Shown: positions 59,240-64,000 of the stretch, piece by piece
How positions within the stretch are numbered: position 1 is the stretch's first letter
Layout of the letters: each line of letters starts with the position of its first letter
Source of the DNA: UBA2112 sp964488555
Lineage (GTDB): Bacteria; Patescibacteriota; Saccharimonadia; Saccharimonadales; Saccharimonadaceae
Reading direction: 5' to 3'
NCBI GenBank assembly: GCA_964488555.1
Contig: CAZAUF010000004.1
Span: 1-64,000 of the forward strand
DNA length: 64,000 nt
Program-made: the position numbers and the translations under genes
Notes under the pieces: model-generated
Told to the model about the DNA's origin: nothing
Database searches by the model: none
The model's input: the letters and a program-made list of their open reading frames with translations, nothing else

Positions 59240-59785
59240 TTAAACTACAGTAAGCTCAGCCAGCTTCCTGGCGGTATTGATGTTCCGAATTGTCATATGC
59301 GAATACAGCTCGGTACCGATCAATTTTTGCAAACTTCCTTTGGACTGATTAGCTCGTGAGACATTTGTTATCACTGCTCCGTCGACATAGATCATTTTTT
59401 CAATATCAGATTTGTAACCAATATCGTCGAGTATGTTCGGCGTATTTATCTCATCAAATAGATACAAAACGTCTGACTTCTGGCCAGATTTATCTGGTCG
59501 AGGCGCGTCATTAGTCCAGTCCAGGGGTATAGTCTCAGCAATCTTTTGCACCTTATCACCTGGCAGAAGAAGAGTCGGTATCGCAAAACCAAAATACTCT
59601 TCAAGTGCCGTCTGTACATCTCGCGACTCCACAACATCATCACTAGTAAACACCGCGTTACCGGAGTTTAAATAAATCACCACATCCCTAAAACCAAGTC
59701 CTTCAAGCACAGTTTGAAAGTCCTGTTTCGGTACGCGATTTTTGCCACCAACATTGACTCCGCGTAGTAGAGCGACATATCTCAT
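59240..59785 (-). CDS. DUF1697 protein
   Basis: 181 residues, typical DUF1697: MRYVALLRGVNVGGKNRVP start, LGFRDVVIYLNSGNAVF and a two-domain alpha/beta layout. Function of the family is unknown. TATACT lies 7 nt before the ATG. A TTCCTTCGAAGGAA palindrome at 59221-59234 follows and may terminate it. Confidence 0.9.
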   Translation of the reverse strand: MRYVALLRGVNVGGKNRVPKQDFQTVLEGLGFRDVVIYLNSGNAVFTSDDVVESRDVQTALEEYFGFAIPTLLLPGDKVQKIAETIPLDWTNDAPRPDKSGQKSDVLYLFDEINTPNILDDIGYKSDIEKMIYVDGAVITNVSRANQSKGSLQKLIGTELYSHMTIRNINTARKLAELTVV

Positions 59786-60252
59786 ACGCTTAAGTATAGG
59801 TTCTTTGAAGTAGAAAATACACCCGTTGAAATGTATTTCCTAGGTCTCCGGCAGCTGGGCGACGCTTTGATGTTCTCGCTATTCTAGCGGCGAACATCAG
59901 CTAGATGCTGTCAAATCATAGATTGTGACAACGGGCGAACCGCGACCTTACGCGAGTAAACTCGCGCGGTCGCTGGTCGGCTCAGATTGGCGGACAAAGA
60001 AAAAAGCTGGAGTCCAAATGGACTGCAGCTTTTTTCATGGCTCCGCATACAGGTCACGGACTTTATATAGCCAACAAACAGAGCAAACCCAGTAGTTCGA
60101 GTGCATACTGGGCTTACTGTTCATATGTTGTACTGACTCAGGGTAGGGGCCTAAATCGAAAGTGCCAGTTCATTGATTTATTCATGCCGGAGCCCTCTAC
60201 TTGATAGGGTGACTTTTGGCTTGAGACTAGTCGACACTACTCACAAACCATC
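59786..60252. other. Structured non-coding interval downstream of clpB
   Basis: No coding frame. It holds several hairpins: TGATGTTC/GAACATCA (about 59868-59900), GCGACC-CGCGAG/CTCGCG-GGTCGC (about 59942-59972), the terminator at 60000-60035, CCCAGTA/TACTGGG (about 60088-60112) and TAAATC/GATTTA (about 60152-60180). The 60040-60250 part lies between the clpB stop and the terminator and could be a long 3' UTR or a small RNA. Confidence 0.55.
60000..60035. terminator. Bidirectional terminator
   Basis: AAAAAAGCTG-AGTCC/GGACT-CAGCTTTTTT stem with one internal G/G mismatch; T-runs on both sides. It is the first terminator after clpB on the minus strand. Confidence 0.9.
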
Positions 60253-62388
60253 CTATTTTACTGTAAAGCTGAATGAACCTTTTGCGTAATCTACTTTTAC
60301 CAACGAATCAGCCTGTATTGACCCGTCAATAATTTTCTTAGCAAGTTCGTTCAGTATCCGTTTCTGAATAACCCGCTTTAACGGCCGGGCGCCAAATGCC
60401 GGATCATACCCTTCATCCGCAAGTGCTTTTTTAGCATTATCTGAAAACTCGAGCTTAATGTCTTTCGACTTCTCGACTTCTTCCAGAAATGCCGCGAGTT
60501 GCATCTCGATAATATGCTGTATGTCGTTTTTGTCGATGCGATCAAATATGACTATATCATCAATACGGTTTATAAATTCAGGGCGGAAATTATGGCTTAA
60601 CTCCTGCTGCAGACGACTTTCCAAACTGCTGAAATTTTTACCATCCCATTCCTGAATGTACTGTGAACCGATATTACTGGTCATGATAATGATCGTATTT
60701 GAGAAATCGACCGTTCGGCCTTGACCATCCGTCAAGCGGCCGTCATCAAGTACCTGCAGCAATATATTAAATACGTCCTGGTGAGCTTTTTCAATCTCAT
60801 CAAGCAACACAATACTGTACGGGCGACGACGCACTGCTTCGGTCAGCTGACCACCTTGGTCGTAGCCGATGTATCCTGGCGGCGAACCGATCAGGCGTGA
60901 CACGGCGTGTCGTTCCATGTATTCGCTCATATCGATACGTGTGATAGCTCGCTCATCGTCGAATAGCGCGACGGCGAGACTTTTGGCTAACTCGGTTTTT
61001 CCGACACCGGTCGGACCAAGAAAGAGAAACGAGCCAATCGGCCGGCGATAATCGCCAATGCCCGCCCGCGAACGGCGAATAGCATTTGCGACCGCTTCAA
61101 CGGCGCGATTTTGGCCAATCACACGCTTATGCAGGTCGTCTTCGAGATGCGCAAGCTTTTGCGTCTCACTTTCTTTGAGCCGATCAACTGGAATGCCCGT
61201 CCATCTCGACACTACAGCGGCAATATCGTCTGCCGTTACTTCGTCGCGGAGCAGGCGCTGGCCGGCCGGTATCATGTTAATTTGGCGTCTGAGCTCGGTG
61301 AGATTTTGCTCGATTTCAGGAATCTCACCGTATTTGACGCGACTGGCGGTAGAAAGGTCGCTCTCGTTTTCGGCCATCTCGAGTTTGGTTCTGGCTGCTT
61401 CGAGTTTTTCACTTTCGGCATTGAACTTGTCTATCAAATTCTTTTCTTTTTGCCATTTCGCATCTAGCTCGTCAGCTTTAGCCTGAATAGTTTTCATTTC
61501 TTGCTCGATTTCGGCTTTTCGTGCTTTGGCGCTGGCGCTTTTGTCTTTTTTAAGCGCTGTCTGTTCGATCTGCAACTGCATAATTTTGCGGTTTAGCCTG
61601 TCAAGTTCAATCGGCTTTGAGTCAAGTTGCATCTTGAGCGCCGAAGTCGCCTCGTCGATAAGATCGACTGCTTTGTCGGGCAAAAAACGCTCGGTTATGT
61701 AGCGGTCACTGAGCCGTGCCGCCGCAATAATTGCTTCGTCCAGGATTTTTACACCGTGATGGACCTCGTATTTTTCCTGCAGTCCACGGAGGATCGCGAC
61801 GGTATTGTCAAAGTCCGGCTCGCCCACATAGACAGGCTGCAACCGGCGCTCGAGCGCCGCATCTTTTTCAATGTACTGGCGATATTCGTCTAGTGTTGTG
61901 GCGCCGATTAAATGCAGTTTACCGCGCGCCATCATCGGTTTGAGCATATTGGCAGCGTCGACCGCACCTTCAGCCTTGCCGGCCCCAACAAGCGTGTGTA
62001 TCTCGTCAATGAATAAAATAATTTCTCCAGCAGCTTCTTCAATTTCTTTCAGAACCGACTGTAGGCGCTCTTCAAATTGTCCACGATATCCGGCACCAGC
62101 GAGCAGACTACTGATTTCAAGACCCACGACGCGTTTGTTTTTCAGGCTTTGCGGCACGTCACCTTTGACGATACGCTGCGCCAAGCCCTCAACAATAGCC
62201 GTCTTACCGACACCTGGCTCACCGATCAGCACCGGGTTATTTTTACTCCGGCGAGACAACACCTGCATACATCGACGAATTTCTTCGTCGCGCCCGATGA
62301 CTGGATCGAGCTTGCCGTCGCGTGCAAGCTGCGTAAAATCTTGACCAAATTGTTCGAGTGGTTTCTTGCTGTCTTCATCAGATTGCAT
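60253..62388 (-). CDS. clpB: ATP-dependent disaggregase ClpB (short N-terminus)
   Basis: Hsp100 chaperone that works with DnaK to resolve aggregates. Two AAA+ domains: Walker A GEPGVGKTAIVEGLAQRI and GPTGVGKTELAKSLA, with a middle coiled-coil domain (about 260-380) between them, which distinguishes ClpB/ClpC from ClpA. 711 residues; the usual N-terminal Clp-N repeats are missing, as in internal-start or short ClpB forms. AAGGAGG precedes the ATG and a CIRCE operator lies upstream. Confidence 0.95.
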   Translation of the reverse strand: MQSDEDSKKPLEQFGQDFTQLARDGKLDPVIGRDEEIRRCMQVLSRRSKNNPVLIGEPGVGKTAIVEGLAQRIVKGDVPQSLKNKRVVGLEISSLLAGAGYRGQFEERLQSVLKEIEEAAGEIILFIDEIHTLVGAGKAEGAVDAANMLKPMMARGKLHLIGATTLDEYRQYIEKDAALERRLQPVYVGEPDFDNTVAILRGLQEKYEVHHGVKILDEAIIAAARLSDRYITERFLPDKAVDLIDEATSALKMQLDSKPIELDRLNRKIMQLQIEQTALKKDKSASAKARKAEIEQEMKTIQAKADELDAKWQKEKNLIDKFNAESEKLEAARTKLEMAENESDLSTASRVKYGEIPEIEQNLTELRRQINMIPAGQRLLRDEVTADDIAAVVSRWTGIPVDRLKESETQKLAHLEDDLHKRVIGQNRAVEAVANAIRRSRAGIGDYRRPIGSFLFLGPTGVGKTELAKSLAVALFDDERAITRIDMSEYMERHAVSRLIGSPPGYIGYDQGGQLTEAVRRRPYSIVLLDEIEKAHQDVFNILLQVLDDGRLTDGQGRTVDFSNTIIIMTSNIGSQYIQEWDGKNFSSLESRLQQELSHNFRPEFINRIDDIVIFDRIDKNDIQHIIEMQLAAFLEEVEKSKDIKLEFSDNAKKALADEGYDPAFGARPLKRVIQKRILNELAKKIIDGSIQADSLVKVDYAKGSFSFTVK

Positions 62389-62418
62389 GACGTGCCTCCT
62401 TACTTTAAGTATAGTAAA

Positions 62419-62445
62419 TTAGCACTCTCGATTCAAGAGTGCTAA
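62419..62445 (-). promoter_or_regulatory. CIRCE operator of clpB
   Basis: Perfect consensus TTAGCACTC-N9-GAGTGCTAA. On the minus strand TTGAAT in the operator centre is 17 nt from TATACT, the same geometry as at hrcA, so HrcA should repress clpB. Confidence 0.95.
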
Positions 62446-62561
62446 TTCAGACAATAGTGTTCTAATCAAAAATATCCAGTAGCGTGAATGCTTACTGGAT
62501 AACCTGTAAAATATATGACCTTGGCTCAGCTTCCAGGTCACGAACATTGTATAATACTCAC

Positions 62562-62852
62562 ATGTCTCGAATAGCCATAATTCACTATCCAACCAGCAAC
62601 CACGCCTCTACGTGGGCTGCATGGCTAGAGTCGGCCGACTTGCAAATCGACACTATTTATGATGAAGATTCCTTTAAGAATTTTAAGTCAATTAAATACG
62701 ATTTAGTGATCCCGCTCATTACTATCAGTGACTATGTGAACAAAAATAATGCTAGGGTGCGAGCAATGACTTACTTTAGTGCCCTAGGCTTACACCTACT
62801 GACTCCTCCTGCTGCAATTGCTATGGATTCAAGGGTTGGATTCAAGGGTTGA
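62562..62852 (+). pseudogene. Truncated ATP-grasp-like N-terminal fragment
   Basis: 96 residues starting MSRIAIIHYPTSNHASTWA; the pattern VIPLITISDYVNKNNARVRA and YFSALGLHLLTPPAAIAMDS looks like the pre-ATP-grasp domain of a carboxylate-amine ligase just before its ATP-binding lobe. The frame ends in a 13-bp tandem repeat. TATAAT lies 6 nt before the ATG. Family assignment is tentative, truncation is inferred from the missing lobe. Confidence 0.55.
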
Positions 62853-62863
62853 TTCAAGGGTTG
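62826..62863 (+). repeat. Three-copy 13-bp tandem repeat
   Basis: GATTCAAGGGTTG at 62826, 62839 and 62851 (last spacing 12 bp). The repeat supplies the stop codon that ends the ATP-grasp-like fragment. Confidence 0.9.
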
Positions 62864-63224
62864 AACCCCTAGATTGTTAATTTTATTGTATAAATAATTT
62901 TAGCTCAGCAACCAGCGCGGTCGCTGGTTGAGTCTAGCGTCGGAACCAAGAAAAAACACCCTTACGGGTGTCTTTTCTTGGCTCACCACGATAGAGGAAG
63001 TTATAACCACCATAAAGAGAGATGTCGCTACATCAATATAATTTGCCAGATCACTATCCTCACCTTTAAATCAAGTTATTAAGAACGTAATGTTTTTAAT
63101 ATATAGTTTATAACACCACCGCTCCAATAGTGCCCACGATACTACATTTGCGAAAATCTCGTTGGCACTTATCGGATATTTATACACTTGCCTATGTATA
63201 CTACGAACCGTGATTTTTCGAAAT
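62864..63224. other. Intergenic region with two hairpins
   Basis: CAACCAGCG-CGGT-CGCTGGTTG (62909-62930) and a terminator-like hairpin CCAAGAAAA-CACCC/GGGTG-TTTTCTTGG (62946-62981). The stretch GGAACCAAGAAAA before the second hairpin resembles the CCA ends plus terminators of tRNA genes here, but no tRNA 5' half is found. The rest (63000-63224) is AT-rich with no supported gene. Confidence 0.5.
62946..62981. terminator. Terminator hairpin
   Basis: CACCC/GGGTG core extended by AAGAAAA/TTTTCTT, T-rich on both strands. Confidence 0.75.
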
Positions 63225-64000
63225 TTACGCTTTAGCTTTACTAGCTGGCTGACCAAGTTTCGTTGTACCGATTGTGTCCTCGTTAAATAGGAGTTCGGTA
63301 AGCTTCCATGAAGGAACTACGCACATCATACCAGAAGGAATCTTAATAGTATTTTGACCGTCTATTGAGATTATCTGCCCGTCAAAATCAAAATGCCCCC
63401 AGTCGATACCGAGAAGATAGACCATTTCCTTGTGTGAGGTGCTGCTGCTTGTATTATTTAGTGCTGAAACGTGTTCATTTAGTTTAGTCTGTACAAAAAC
63501 TGGTGAGCCACTAAAACCACCGATGGAATATGTTTCGACAAGAAAGCCTTCTTGTGAGTGACCTCTGCCAGTTTGCCTCATTGGTTCGAATGGTAGCATT
63601 GCGATATGGCCGCGTCGCACAACTGGATAATTTTTTAAATTACCACCGTGACTCATAAACCTACCTACCATAATCGTATCTGTACCGATACCGATTTTAC
63701 GGACACTTTTCCATTTGCGTTCAGTGCCGTTATTTTCTTCGTCAAACTTTATAAATTCATCCGTTCTTTGTTCTTCAAAAATATTCGTCCTAATAAACTC
63801 TTCTTTTAGTAACATCTCGTCTGTAATGTAATTGTACTGCCAATTATCATTCGGTTCTATTGAACAAATCGCTATATCATCACCCTTGGGATGCTTTGTC
63901 CAGCTCGATAAAAGAGTATCTATCGTCTCGGTTTTGCCGTCTTGAGTATTTATTCTAAGCGTACAGGTAGTGGCCTGTTTTCCTTCCAAATACTCTATAA
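63225..64000 (-). CDS. Trypsin-like peptidase, partial (5' end outside window)
   Basis: At least 258 residues; the frame is open to the right edge, so the N-terminus with the expected catalytic His is not seen. Visible elements are DDIAICSIEP (catalytic Asp region), VVRRGHIAMLP and SIGGFSGSPVFV (nucleophile Ser in GxSGSP). No signal or TM in the visible part. Lower GC than the core genes, consistent with an accessory gene. Confidence 0.75.
   Translation of the reverse strand, partial: IEYLEGKQATTCTLRINTQDGKTETIDTLLSSWTKHPKGDDIAICSIEPNDNWQYNYITDEMLLKEEFIRTNIFEEQRTDEFIKFDEENNGTERKWKSVRKIGIGTDTIMVGRFMSHGGNLKNYPVVRRGHIAMLPFEPMRQTGRGHSQEGFLVETYSIGGFSGSPVFVQTKLNEHVSALNNTSSSTSHKEMVYLLGIDWGHFDFDGQIISIDGQNTIKIPSGMMCVVPSWKLTELLFNEDTIGTTKLGQPASKAKA

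Noticed and set aside
60040..60250. tmRNA, RNase P RNA or 4.5S RNA
   Set aside because: The universally conserved motifs of these RNAs are not present on either strand.
62900..62950. Complete tRNA upstream of the 62946 hairpin
   Set aside because: There is a CCA-like end but the T-loop would have six bases and no 5' acceptor or anticodon arm is found.
63071..63256. 61-codon minus-strand frame after the partial protease
   Set aside because: AT-rich chance frame overlapping the protease 3' end, no ribosome site.

Overview
The window looks like a chromosome segment of a Candidatus Saccharibacteria (TM7/Patescibacteria) cell or a close CPR relative. This is inferred from the gene set and size: GC near 50%, very compact housekeeping genes (hrcA, grpE, lepA, murJ, ftsH, tilS, murC, trmB, aspS, clpB), many small single-membrane hypotheticals, no biosynthetic operons, and short versions of standard proteins (HrcA 235 aa, a cysteine-free MutY). 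TGA is used as a stop throughout (tatA, trmB and others), so this is not one of the CPR lineages with recoded UGA. The species cannot be named from the sequence alone.

Layout. 1-2.4 kb: a heat-shock/export operon hrcA-grpE-tatA-tatC on the minus strand behind a CIRCE operator; tatC runs off the left edge. 2.5-13.3 kb: a nucleoside-monophosphate kinase, an amidinotransferase-fold protein next to a class III (ornithine-type) aminotransferase, then lepA, murJ, ftsH, tilS and dinB. 13.5-16.9 kb: small surface and hypothetical genes, two nucleotide-metabolism enzymes (a deaminase and RdgB) and a small CxxC protein. 17-25.2 kb: the three CAT-anticodon tRNAs (Met, initiator Met, Ile2), a three-gene block (six-TM protein, stand-alone ATP-cone protein, and a dihydrolipoamide-dehydrogenase-like flavoprotein without its redox cysteines), a polysaccharide deacetylase, an ArsR/ferredoxin-reductase pair and an FtsB-like protein. 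25-34.7 kb: mostly small lineage-specific genes, with murC, a winged-helix/Nudix protein and trmB; two loci here show reading-frame breaks. 34.7-41.5 kb: repair and envelope genes (mutY, msrA, metal-dependent hydrolase, ytxH, aspS, CBS-domain protein, DsbA-like). 42-53 kb: a regulation/envelope region with AbrB-MFS exporter, Crp/Fnr, CHASE kinase plus receiver, a 806-aa membrane-anchored trypsin-like protease, a kinase with an N-terminal DNA-binding domain, and CorA. 53-64 kb: deaminase, GerMN protein, a DUF4868 (KwaB-like) protein, nucleotidyltransferase, patatin, HAD phosphatase, gene fragments, DUF1697, clpB with a second CIRCE, and a partial protease at the right edge.

Cross-cutting observations. 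Ten start codons lie exactly 6 nt downstream of a TATAAT/TATACT/TATAGT hexamer, which predicts leaderless transcripts, alongside other genes with strong Shine-Dalgarno sites. HrcA probably controls both hrcA-grpE and clpB through CIRCE sites that include the -35 hexamer. Several scars of recombination are visible: a diverged second lepA 3' end, a head-to-head junction between a truncated cytochrome b and a truncated SGNH hydrolase, a truncated ATP-grasp-like gene, and a 25-bp interrupted palindrome present twice. The best candidate for an undescribed system is the membrane protein / ATP-cone / cysteine-less flavoprotein block at 17.56-19.96 kb.
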